A stretch of 64,000 bases of DNA, taken from assembly GCA_964035795.1 (NCBI GenBank), contig OZ038321.1, forward strand, positions 6,443,696-6,507,695, written 5' to 3'. Below, piece after piece: positions 39,901 to 50,369 of this stretch. The DNA comes from Pterobdella sp. o SKG-2022. Taxonomy: Eukaryota; Annelida; Clitellata; Hirudinida; Piscicolidae. The translations under genes and the position numbers were made by a program. Below the pieces are notes generated by a model. That model ran no database searches, had not been told where the DNA came from, and was given only the letters and a program-made list of their open reading frames with translations. Every line of letters begins with the position of its first letter. Position 1 is the stretch's first letter.

Positions 39901-40807
39901 ATTAGAAATAGTTATAAAGATGCTAAATATTAAAAAATTCTAACTTTATTAGTTCCCGTTAGTCTGTTAGTTTCATTCTCAATCTCAACTCTAATTTCAT
40001 TAAAGTCTGTATACACCTGAATTTTTTTGAAAAAATATGAAAGATAGGCAGATATATAGACAGTAGAATTTTCAAAATACATTTTATGTTGAAAAACAAT
40101 ATATCATAAATTAATGAAAATAGTAAAAAAAAATAAGTAAGTCAACTATTAGTCAAAACATTAGATATTAAAAATAGATTATAATAAAAATAACTACCCT
40201 GGATCCTGTATGTAGAAACTTGCCATATTCAGTTGGACCATTTGTTCCCTCTAATAGACATTTCAAAAAAAATTGGAATGATTGAAACTAGTATTAAATC
40301 TTTATGATATTTCATTAACATAATTAAAAAAAACTGTGATATTAGAAGAAATATATATTTTGGATAAGAGATGAGAAATGTTGAGTTATGTATTAAAACA
40401 TGGTCAAACCTTCGTCTTTGTTAGAAGTGTGGATGAGTTGAAGAACCAGTGGTCTTCTCGTTACAATACCACATCCTCTGGGTAAAAAATCTTTTCCCAC
40501 AATATTTTCTATCACCGAGCTTTTTCCTGAGCTCTATAACATATTGACGAAATGATTGAAAGAAGTTTTAAAATGATATAAAAATTAATTAAATACTTTT
40601 TAAAATTCAATTTATAAAAGTCTAATGATTGGGTTAAGAAAACTACTGGGCGAAAATAAGTTCGTTTATATATAAGCAATGACATTAAGATTCAAAATTT
40701 CTGACCTGGTTTCCTATAACAACAATCTGTGGTAGTTGAATTGTATCTGTACCAACAGTATTAAAAACGTCTTGTAACTTATTAATGATTGGAATGAGAG
40801 ACTCCAT
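30921..40807 (-). CDS. DNM1L: Dynamin-1-like GTPase (Drp1)
   Basis: Exons: 40807-40706, 40533-40410, 40250-40198, 40016-39945, 39216-39071, 37823-37720, 37382-37234, 36047-35943, 35689-35576, 34773-34682, 34429-34309, 34009-33863, 33549-33457, 33227-33147, 32915-32856, 32412-32229, 32028-31969, 31633-31518, 31332-31237, 30977-30921; 2076 nt, 691 residues, all in frame (human DNM1L is about 700-736). GTPase motifs: G1 GNQSSGKSS at 32-40 (human has GTQ), G3 DLPG at 140-143, G4 TKLD at 208-211. The middle/stalk region runs to about 500, the divergent Ser/His-rich variable loop is 505-590, and the GTPase effector domain is 600-691, ending IRETSYW. Known role: cytosolic GTPase that oligomerises around mitochondria and peroxisomes to divide them. 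The A-insert region after LIHTSNKDE is shorter than in human. The acceptor of exon 10 was set at 34773 because it restores the family spacing before [10 protein letters not shown]. Introns hold a SINE, a LINE fragment, a palindrome and a minisatellite. Confidence 0.96.
32582..32640. repeat. Short hairpin carrying AGGAAAAGCTTCGT
   Basis: TTTATTAACCT and AGGTTAATAAA flank a loop that contains GGAAAAGCTTCGTG, a motif shared with the right arm of the palindrome at 36533-36702. It is probably a degraded member of the same AAGCTT-containing palindrome family. It lies in a DNM1L intron. Confidence 0.35.
32786..32838 (+). repeat. CTAT microsatellite, imperfect
   Basis: Interrupted CTAT/CTAC tetranucleotide run in a DNM1L intron, ending about 18 bases before the 32856 exon edge on the intron side. 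Confidence 0.8.
34890..35420 (-). mobile_element. Decayed non-LTR retrotransposon fragment (RT C-terminus)
   Basis: The minus strand, across several frames, reads [14 protein letters not shown], then [32 protein letters not shown] and [20 protein letters not shown]. These are the C-terminal thumb-like region and the LGHILRM-type tail found after the reverse transcriptase of many LINEs. Stops and frameshifts break it. The GVFW and LGHILRM words resemble the LINE at 50780-53580, so it may belong to the same clade. It lies in a DNM1L intron in sense orientation. Confidence 0.75.
36533..36702. repeat. 170-bp near-perfect palindrome (MITE)
   Basis: The left arm runs from CTATTATAATAGAAGCAAAC through GGTTTATTGAGAAAACTT and CGAAGCTTTTGGTA. 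The right arm, ending TTTTTATTATATTGAT, is its complement with scattered mismatches. Only a few bases (TTC in GTGTTCCACAC) remain unpaired at the centre. There is no coding capacity. The structure fits a foldback MITE inserted in a DNM1L intron. Confidence 0.75.
38196..38428 (-). mobile_element. tRNA-derived SINE, copy 1 (diverged)
   Basis: On the minus strand a tRNA-like head (CTGTATAGCTCAGTTGGTAA) is followed by a B-box-like GGTTTGATTCC. The family body then reads CCACAGTGTCTTTTCGCTAC and ATTAAGTTA, followed by a worn tail AAAGTGTTATATAAGCACAG. The body matches the copies at 57023 and 63715. About 45 extra bases lie between the A and B boxes, including ATTATTATTATT. It is inside a DNM1L intron. 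Confidence 0.75.
38950..39068 (+). repeat. C-rich minisatellite, about 33-bp unit, 3.5 copies
   Basis: Units of the form CACAACCCCTCTTCCCC plus TACCACCATCACAG repeat three to four times. Read as DNM1L RNA (minus strand) the array is G-rich, with repeated GGGG/GGGGG runs. It begins immediately after the 5' splice site of the exon at 39216-39071. Confidence 0.9.
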
Positions 40808-41054
40808 TTTCAAAATCGAAGACAGAGCCTTAGGATAATTCAATGAACCCCTATGAAAAATTAATTTAGCGGTTAGAGGATTTAAAGCGCATAATTTGAA
40901 AAATAAATTAAACATTAACGAATTTGTATTACTAAATTATTATTTTCTATTTAATTAAAATCAATTATATATGTTTCAAAAAAATTATTCCAATTAATTT
41001 TTTTCCAACTAATTTAATTAATATCTGACTGTTGCTTGACAATATATTCATCAT

Positions 41055-41245
41055 TTTTTTGTAACGAAAAACATCAAATAAAATCAAATGGAATTTTTAA
41101 TACATTCATTGAAAATCGAAAGCTATAATTTTCGATAAGTTTAGCACTAAAATTTTATAAGGCTAAACTTATCGAAAATTATAGCTTCCGATTCTCAATA
41201 AATGTATTAAAAATTTCTCTTATTTGATGCTTTCCGTTACAAAAT
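41055..41245. repeat. 190-bp near-perfect palindrome (MITE)
   Basis: The arms start TTTTTGTAACGAAAAACATC and end GATGCTTTCCGTTACAAAA. They pair through ATTTTTAATACATTCATTGA and AGCTATAATTTTCGATAAG, leaving a loop of roughly 15-18 bases (CACTAAAATTTTATAAG). There is no coding capacity. The arms differ in sequence from the 36533 palindrome, so this is a separate family. It sits just upstream of the DNM1L start codon (40807). Confidence 0.75.
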
Positions 41246-41789
41246 ATTGAAGAAAAATACATATGATGTCTCTGAAAAGTTACATTCATCATTTTAGTTT
41301 TACTGTGGTAGGTTTGATACTGGATAATGTAAGTTTTTCTTACCAAAAGCTTCGAGAAATAAAATAAACTTCTAAAAGTTTTTATTTAAATATTTACGTT
41401 TGGCTCGAAGGATTAAAAAGGTGTAATACTATCTTTGATAGATTAGTCGTATGCCTTCAATAATAATAATAATAATATGAAATACTTACAGGGTACGAAA
41501 TTGCCATACGCCCAACCATGCTTTATTAAATATCTCGTTTGATTTTTACTATTTTTGTATACAATTTTTTAAAATATAGAAAAAATCATATATGATTAAC
41601 ATTGTAATTTGCATTTTCTTCAAAGCTTTGAAAATATCGACTCAAAGCTTTAATTACTAAAACTCGTTATACGACCCACTTGTAATTCCGCATAATTTTA
41701 TCAGTTATGGACATCAAACAAACTTTATCGTTACTTTTAATTATGCATTTACATACGAAATATTATTTAAAATGATGATATTCGTCCTT

Positions 41790-44550
41790 CGCAGGCGAAG
41801 ACGACCACAACTTCTATCTTCTTCTATTCCTGGATTTTGTGGGTGCGAAGATGGCTGATCAGGCCTATTCTCGCATTGAAAAGCCTTGTACCCTTTGAGC
41901 AGAAATGTGCTAAAGTAGAACCAAACTGAGAAGAAGTACTCGTTTTTATTTTGCGACGCTGGCGTTTCTGCTTTTGCTCTTCCACAAGCTTCGCCTCAAA
42001 GCTCGACACACCTGTGGAGACAGAGCTGCGCCAAGTAGGCCGGACTTAGGCCATTTCTTCCCAGGTGTCAGAATTAATGCCACAGGATTTCAGAGAAGCT
42101 TTTAGTGTGTCCTTGTATCGCTTCCTCTGACCTCCAAGAGAGCGCTTGCTTTCACTCAGCTCACCGTAAAGCAATCGCTTTGGCAGGCGTTCGTCGGGCA
42201 TTCTGAATACGTGGCCTGCCCACCTGAGCTGGGACCGCTTGAGAAACGCATGAACGCTCTCAATTTTGGCTCTTTGGAGTTACTCTGTGTCGAGCACTTT
42301 GTCCTGCCATTTGATGTGAAACAGTTTCCGAAGGCATCGCATGTGGAAAGTTTTCAACTGCTTGGCATGACGACTGTACACAGTCCATGTTTCGCAGGCG
42401 TACAGCAATGAAGGAAGGACGACAGCACGATAAACCTTCAGCTTGGTCATAAGACTGATCCCTCTTCTATCCCACACCTTCTCTCTGAGTCTGCCAAAAG
42501 CCGAGCTGGCTCTAGCGATTCTGTAGGATACCTCCTCATCGATACTGACAGACCGTGACAGTGTGCTGCCAAGAAAAATGAACTTTTTTGTCACTGTAAG
42601 CTTCTCGCCGTTGACCGTGATAACTGGTTCTGAGTAGGGAGCATTAGGAGCAGGCTAGTACATCACTTCGGTTTTCTTGATACTTATTGTCAAGCCAAAG
42701 TCGTCACAGGCTTTGGCAAACCGGTTCATACTTTCCTGCATGTTAGACTGTGTGCCAGTATTCAATGCGCAGTCGTCAGCATATAAAAAGTCTCGGGCAA
42801 TGTCTTTCTGAACTTTGGTTTTTGCCTGAAGCCTGCGTAAGTTGAACAGCTTCCCATCAATTCGGAATTTGTAGTCGACTCCGATGTCACCAGCGTCAGT
42901 CAGCATGGCTGAAAAAATCATACTGAAGAGAGCAAAAACGCATCTCTGTTTTACCCCGTTTGTGACCGGAAATGGCTTCGAGTACTTCCCATCATTCTGC
43001 ACGCTGGCTTGCATGCCGTCATGGAACTGCCTGACCATAGTAATAAACTTAGCAGAACAGCCAAACTTGGCCATGATCTCCCAAAGCCCTTTTCTGCAGA
43101 CAGTATCGAAGGCCTTCGTCAGGTCTACAAAAGTGGTGTAGAGACCAACGTTTTGCTCTTCACACTTCTTCTGGAGTTGACATGCTGCGAAGATCATACC
43201 TGCTGTGCTGCGCCCCGGTTTAAACAAACACTGACTTTCAGGCAATAAGCCGTCTTCCAGGTGATCAATCAAGCGTTTCAGCAGAACTTTAACCAAGATC
43301 TTCTCGGCGATAGAGAGTAGCGATATGCCACGATGGTTATCGCACGATTGACGATTTCCTTTGCGCTTGTATAGGTGGACTATAGAAGCATCTTTTAGTA
43401 CTTGCGGGATAAGCTCTTGGTTCCACATAGACTGGAATAGTTCAAAAAGCTTCCTGATCATGAGTGGGCCTCTAGAGGCGTAAATTTCCGCAGGGATGGA
43501 GTCAGCGTCAGGTGCCTTTCCACTTGAAATCCGCTTCACTGCATTTTCTACTTCTGCTACAGTAGGAACGTCGGCAAGAGAGTGCCTGATTGTGATTTAC
43601 GGTAGTCTTGCGATCGTTTCCTCGTTAATGGTGGAAGGACGGTTGAGAACACAACTGAAGTGCTCTGCTTTCTCCTTGTCTGTGATCAGTATGCGCTGAA
43701 AAGAGCAGATGATACAGACAAAACAGGGACCGTAGACAGTCTTAAGTGCACTGTAGAAGTTCTTCAGGTCATTGCGATCAGCATAAAATTGGATCTCATC
43801 GGCATTCTCGCTGAGCCATTTATCTTGCATTCGACGCAGTTCTAGCTGTAAACTTCTCTTGACGTTGCAGAATGCAACTTTCTTCGCCGCTGATAACGGG
43901 TCGTTGAGGTGTGCACTGTGGAGACGGTTTTTTTCATCCAACATGAACTGAATGCTTTCATTGTTTTCACCGAGCCAGTCTTGGTGTTTTCGTTTAGTGG
44001 TTCCTACCACCTCTAAGGTTGCAGCATAGACGATATCTCTGAAAGTCGCCCAGTCCCACTCAGCATCTCGTGAGTCAAAGCTCTGCTGATGCAGCTTGCT
44101 GTGGAGCTTCTCAGTCAATGCCTGTTTTATGTTATCTCTATTAAGCTTGGAAACATCCTGGCGTTTTGGAGCCTTTTTTCCTTGCGGTCGTCTGTGCGGA
44201 TCAATCCTGATGTTCAGCTTTTAGATCAACAGGCGATGGTCTGTCCAACATTCTGCCCAGCACATGGCTTTCGTGACTCTGACGTCCTTTTTGTCCCTTT
44301 GCCTGACGATGACGTAGTCCAGCAAGTGCCAGTGCTTGTAGCGAGGATGCATCCAAGTCGTCTTGTTACGGTTGGCTAAGCGAAAGACTGTGTTGGTAAT
44401 TAGTAGCTTTTGAGCTGCGCTGGATTCTAGTAGCAGTAAGCCATTGCTGTTGCATTTTCCTACTCCATTTTTTCCCAAAACTTCTGCCCATGATGAGTAA
44501 TCAGTGCCGACTCGAGCATTAAAATCAGCAAGAACCTGATTAGATTTACG
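41790..44550 (-). mobile_element. LINE, 5'-truncated: partial endonuclease, reverse transcriptase, C-terminal finger
   Basis: The minus strand reads, in order: end of an APE endonuclease (ADFNARVGTDYSSW near 44530, DYVIV and DHRLLI near 44230), a linker, and a reverse transcriptase from 43539 (SSGKAPDADSIPAEIY, HRGISLLSIAEKIL, TFVDLTKAFDTV, catalytic FLYADDCAL). A maturase-like tail follows (LGSTLSRSVSIDEEV, LLYACETWTVYSRHAK, LRWAGHVFRMPDERLPK), then a finger-like C-terminus (ARIGLISHLRTH) ending at 41824. The family is common in aquatic animals, and an RTE-like clade is my best guess. It is inactive: the 5' end is lost inside the endonuclease, there are in-frame stops (after WQDKVLDTE near 42280 and before the finger), and the finger's first cysteine pair is altered. 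GC content is well above the surroundings. Confidence 0.92.
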
Positions 44551-44559
44551 GTGGTGTCA

Positions 44560-45880
44560 AGGGTTATTATTGGTTTAGGAAAGAGAGTATTTTAGTCAGT
44601 ACGGTAAAAAGGTATAGATACATATTTATATATGTGAAGGCAAATTTACAAAAAAAACGGAAATTAAAATTGAAGAAGATAAAATGAGAAAATGTAAATG
44701 TAAAAAATTTAGAGAATTTAAAAAACGTAATAATTGTATGAGTGAAATTTCAAAAAAAAAAAAAGTGTGGTTGCTTAATAAACGAAAAATTCTATAATGC
44801 AATATACTAATAATATAATAACAATAATAATATAGTATGAGAAACTTAACATAATATAACAAAAATAATATAATATAGCAACAAAAATAATATAATATAA
44901 TAATTATTATATAATATTATTATTATAATATAGCATAATAATAATATAATTATATATATATGTATATAATTTTTTAAAATAACATTTTAAACAAAGTGTT
45001 TATAAAATTGAAAAGTTCACATTTTTCATAAAAATATGCCCACAAAAGTTCTAACATTTTCGCCAACCTTCACTATCAACCATCATCAATTAATGGGAAA
45101 AAAAGAAAAATCTAAAAAGTTAAGAAAAGTCCAACCAAAAAAAAATTTAAAAGAAAGCTTAACCCCCTCACCCAAACAAAAAAACCATTTTTCAACTAAA
45201 AAATAGAAAAAATAATAATAATAAAATAAAAGGAAAAAAAGAATTGTTAAAATTTTGGGAGAATAATTTCATGAATATGCGAACTTTTGAAATTTATAAA
45301 AATTTTGTTATTATGTTGTTTGCATTTAATACAATTTAAATTTTATGCTAAAACAAAAAAAAGGTTGACAAAAAAATGAAATATTATTAAAAAGTAAAAT
45401 ATTATTGAAGATTGAAAAAGTAATAAAAAGTAAAATATTATTAAATAGTAAATTGTTATTAAAAAGTAAAAATATGTTTACACAGTAAAATAAAACAAGA
45501 ATAGTACAAACGAACAAATATATATTTTTTTTACTTGTGCATAGTTAGATAATTATAGTATTAAAATATATTATGGCCTTAAGAAACAATTAGTAAATAA
45601 TAAATTATGATAATTCTTTTAAAACTTAAGAAACCTAATTTATTTTATTTATTTTTTTTTTACTAGAAATCACTTAAAATAATTTTTCAAATTAAACTAT
45701 TCATAACTTAATGTAATATATTATATTCTGTGAAGTAATACTTATAAATAATAAACTTAAACTTAAGTTAAGTAATAAAGTAATAAAGAGTTTATCTTTT
45801 TTAGATACTTATTGAAACAGTTATTTTTAGAAACTATATAAAGTGAAGAAATTATATATTTTTTAATTCTATTTGTCTAC
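44560..45880. other. AT-rich spacer inside the Tc1 composite
   Basis: Very AT-rich DNA with poly-A/T, AATAATA and TATATA tracts (for example 44790-44970 and 45360-45480). No coding signal is seen. Part of it may be the original Tc1 5' region and part later insertion or microsatellite growth. Confidence 0.6.
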
Positions 45881-45884
45881 AAAC

Positions 45885-46571
45885 ATGCCTAAAGGAAATA
45901 AATTATCATCGGAAAAACAAGTCCAGATCTTGACCTTAGATTAAGTTGGAAAGTCCAATAGAGAAATTGCGCACATCATTAGACGCAGTAAAAATATTAT
46001 TTTGAAGTTTTTGAAGTCACCTGAAAAATATAAAATGGCAAAAAGAGAAGGAAAAAAAATCCAAAATGACCCCTAGGCCACAAAAAGGCTGTATGGGCAC
46101 TATGTCAGCAGATCAACTTTGAAAAGATCAACAAATACCTCTTTTAACAGGTCGTATTTAACAAGTTTTGAGCAATTCAAAATTCTTTCAGTATGTCATG
46201 ACAAAACGTTCCGTGGACGAGCATTTGGCACCGCATATATTGATACTTTACAAGAATGCTTACTTTCATATTGCCAGAGTAATATGGAAAAATCCTGGAT
46301 TTTTCAGCATGATAATGCACCTATCCATACTTCAAAATGCACTAAAACCTGGATGGAGGATAATAATGTTGCCATATTAGATTGGCCAGCTCGTTCACCT
46401 AATTTGAATCCAATAGAAAATGTTTGGGGGTCAATGGTGCAAAATATTTGCGAAAACGGAAAAAGTTTCAGAAACAAGGAAGATTTGAAGAAAGAAATTG
46501 TTTTTACCTGGGAAAATTTTTCAATTGAGTACTTAAAAATGCGTCAATGCCGATTAGGTGCATCGAAGTAA
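45885..46571 (+). pseudogene. Tc1 transposase, disrupted (DD34E)
   Basis: The ATG at 45885 begins MPKGNKLSSEKQVQILTLD, an N-terminal helix-turn-helix of Tc1 type, with an in-frame stop right after and another near 46075. From 46119 an open frame carries the second catalytic Asp (FQHDNAPIHTS) and the Glu (SPNLNPIENVWGSM), with 34 residues between them as in Tc1. About 110 residues of the family, including the first catalytic Asp, appear missing. This copy cannot encode an active enzyme. Confidence 0.9.
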
Positions 46572-46811
46572 TAAAAAACAAGGTTATTCAATCAACTATC
46601 AAAACTGAAAAGACCCAAAAACCAAGCTGGGCTTATAGCAATTTCGCACCTCCAAAATGGTTTTTCACATTTATTTTTAAATAAAATTTAAATTGTCGGT
46701 CTTTTTATATCTTTTTTCTCCATCGGTCAAAAATTCATTAATTTAAAGTATAAAACATGCGATCATTGAACAAAATTATGGGTGGGCGTATGGCAAGTTC
46801 GGACCCTGTAT

Positions 46812-49800
46812 ATAGCGACTCTTCGCATCGTTCAGAGGCACTCCGCTATGGAAATAAGAATAATTTATTATTTGCCGAAAATTAAAATGAAGACTGTTAG
46901 TTTTTTTATTGACATCAAATATGAACATCGAAGAAATTCAATGATTGTAAAGATAATTTTTTAATGAAACCATCATAATAAATTAAAATTAATAAAAATA
47001 TTTTATTTTGAAAATCAAAAAATTAATTTTTAAAAAAAAAATAAAAAATTATATAATTTATAGATAATTATACTATAATGGAATTGAAACAAAATTAAAA
47101 GTTCATCAAAAATACTTCTAGTTGAATATCAGCAAAGCCCGAATTATTTAAGCTCTTTGATAATTTTGTATGTATAAAAAACTACCCATTTCCTTATAAA
47201 GTTGAAAAGAATTAAGACAACAAAAAAATTAAAAGCTCTCTCTACTCCCAAAAATAAACTTTTTCATCATACTCAATGTCAAATAATATAAACTCAAACT
47301 ACAACTTGCAAAGTTAATACAAAGTTAATTTTAGTGAATTTTTGGATAAAAAACTAAAAATGAAGTCGTATAAGAATATACCAAAAGTACAACACAAAAA
47401 ATATGAGTAAGAGTTGGAATATTATTATTTGGCTATTCATAATGACAACATCTAACTAAATTCTAAAATTGTTAGATAAAGGAAATCTTGGAATTCATCA
47501 TTGCTCGCATTTGCTATTACCACACGTTATATAGGTATGGGTAAGTTGATACTATTATTATTGTTAGAAATAGCATTGTTAATTTGAATAAAAACCATGT
47601 GTTAGCAGAATAGAAAAAACAACATTGAAGTTTGGTGTATATTTTCATAAATAATAACTCATGCAATCAAACTTTTGATAATCTTATATCTTCTTGTAAC
47701 TGTATTTGTCAAATATATCAGTTATATAATTATTTATCAATATTATGAATGGATTATTATATATTGTATAAAACAAGTTAATCACATGAGTTGTATATAT
47801 GAACCAACTTGACAATATTTAAACAGAACTTCCCCATAACAACATCAAGTCAAGTTTCAAAATTATTCAAATATGATCACTAGCGACAATAAAAACAAGG
47901 TTTAAAAAAAAGGTAATTTTCTGATCAATGGCAACTTTCAAAATTAACAAAAAGAATAAAAAGTATGAAAGATAATAAAAAAGCAATAAAAAGTATAATA
48001 ATATTAATAGGAAAAAAAGAATGCTGATAATTCTTCAAGCTTAAGGATAATATAATTTTAATTATTAAAATTTTTCCATTTTCATATATTTTCTAAATTC
48101 GTTTTATTGTAATACTAATAATGATAATAACGTTAAAGGTTTAATAGAAACATAACAATAGAAAATCGATATTGATCGATATTTTGAGGAGAAACTTATG
48201 TGAAACTAACATACAATACCTCACAACAAAAATAATAATTAAAATGAAGTGAATATAAAATAAGATTATAGGAGACTAAGTAGGTAGTAGTAGAAAAATT
48301 TTTGATTTTGCAGTAAGATGAAAGTGATAAATAAGGTTTGAGAAAATAATATGTTGATGCATAAAAAAATTGAAAAAAATTTATAATAGATTTTAAAGAT
48401 ATTTTATCTTTTTGTTCAAGAATTTTCAAAGATTTTAAACTTCAAAAATGAGACTTAGTGCGCCACTAATATAATATTATTTTCACAAATATTCTAAATT
48501 TTACCATTTAGAGATAATAAACACTAATTTTTATGTTAAAAATAAACTTTTCAAATATTATAGCTTTAAGTCTGTGATAACAGGATTCAAATCTTTATTT
48601 TTGACGTTTGGAGCAAAGATATAAATATAAGCTACCTCTTTTTGAAAAACATAAGAATGACTTTCGGAAGTTTTACAACTAACCAATAAACTAAGGGTTA
48701 GCGAATCAATCAAATTTTTTAATGAGCAAAACTCAAGTATAAAAAACCAGAAAGGAATTATAATTTAACGAAAACAAACTCTTTATAATCAACATAAAAT
48801 AATGATACAATTGGTAAAAATAAATTTAATAATTAATCAAAAAAAATTTCATGGAATTTAAAAAAAAATTTATTTGAATTTCCGTCACTTCACATAATCC
48901 CCGTAAAAAAATTCAAATTGGCTTCTAAAGTTCGAAGAACATTGAAAAATAATTTAGTACAAAAACACTATTATTTGTTAAACCTGAAAGTAAAATACAA
49001 GATCAAAACTGAAATAAAGCCTCAAAAACAACTCATTGATGTAAACATTATTGAAACATTGTAACTTATTGATGGAACATTGATGAGCTGTGAAGCTTTT
49101 GGTTAGTGCAACTAGTATTACCATGTTTCATCATATTGGTTAATTGAAATCAATAACAAAAATAGACAATCCATATGCATTAAAATTACTAGTAATGTAT
49201 CAGTTACCAGTATATATATATCACACTATATGAGTTGGCAATGACATCAGTATTATTTCCTGCAATGAGAGGTAGTAATAATAAGTAAGTGGGTTTATAT
49301 TAGTAACTAAAAAATGTTAAAAATAAGTGTTGATTTTATGATAAACTACTTCAACTATGCATCTTAATGAATAGAGAGCTGAGTAGATGGATGGGTGGAT
49401 GATTGAATGAATGAATAAATGGCTCAAAAATTGTATGAAACTAATAAAAATGTTACAATGGAAAAGTCTTAAGCAAATTGATTTTAATGAGAAAAGTGAT
49501 AATAATAAAAAATAATAAAAATATTGTCATTATTAGCAGAGACATCGTATGTTCTTTTTGTAAACTTTAATTTCATACAGTGAAATGAGAGTTTAGAACA
49601 GAATTCTAATGAATTATGACGGTTTTACTTGTTGAAAATTTTAGCTCAATGAAAATTTTTCCTCACGTATTCTTCTAAATTCTCCTAATCTGACGTGTTT
49701 ATTGTATGAAATTCATGTTATAATTAACAAAAAATTTTTTAATTGAAAAAAAATGAAATCATTATGTCACATAAATCATAACATAATGATATTTATTCCA

Positions 49801-50369
49801 AGAAATATCACTTGGAAAGTTATTTTTCGAAAGTAATAATATGATGATCTGTACAATTAAGCAACAGCTTCCAATACCTGATTTCAACTGTAATCTTAAT
49901 ATATAATAGCCTAATAATCTTAACACTGACCATTGTATATAAGTAAAAATATACACAACTAATCACACTCATATATACTTGTCCTGTATAATAGTTTGTT
50001 AGCACAATATCAAAATAGCTTGAAATGCCTATACGCTTTAGAAGCACAATAACCTTAGTTATATTCAGTAATGGCGATTTGAAACAACATTGACTCTTTA
50101 AACCGTGGAAGCTTATACGATAGGAATGTTACCAGATCAAAAATAGGTTATATCACTAACTTGAGAATAAAGATTCAAAACATGATCTCAATATATTAAA
50201 AAATTCCCTTTATTCACTAAAGATGAGTTAAATTTTCAAAAATTTTTTAAAATGTATAAATTTACTGGCAAATGATTTTTAAACATCCAAAAGGTCCTTT
50301 AACAAATAAGCCTCAAAACACCAGCAACACTACCTCACCCACCATCTATTACAAGCTTTTGCACCAAAA
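46812..50369. other. Intergenic region downstream of cytochrome b561
   Basis: AT-rich DNA between the Tc1 element and the cytochrome b561 stop codon. It should include the cytochrome b561 3' UTR on the minus strand. I find no exon, RNA gene or recognisable transposon in it; the short open frames are low-complexity. Confidence 0.6.

Larger units (their letters stand above)
41489..46808 (+). mobile_element. Tc1-family DNA transposon with nested LINE insertion
   Basis: Termini CAGGGTACGAAATTGCCATA (left) and the complement of the right end, CAGGGTCCGAACTTGCCATA, match with four differences over about 32 bases. Each is flanked by TA, the Tc1/mariner target site. A subterminal copy of the end motif (complement GCGAAATTGCTATAAGCCC) near 46650 suggests IR/DR-type ends. 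A damaged DD34E transposase lies near the right end. The 5.3-kb span is far above the usual 1.3-1.7 kb because a 5'-truncated LINE (about 41790-44550) and AT-rich DNA sit between the left terminus and the transposase. Confidence 0.8.

Noticed and set aside
44790..44970. TAATAATATAATA tracts that resemble a CRISPR-like or satellite array
   Set aside because: Irregular AT-rich simple sequence with no spaced repeats; CRISPR is not expected in an animal genome.
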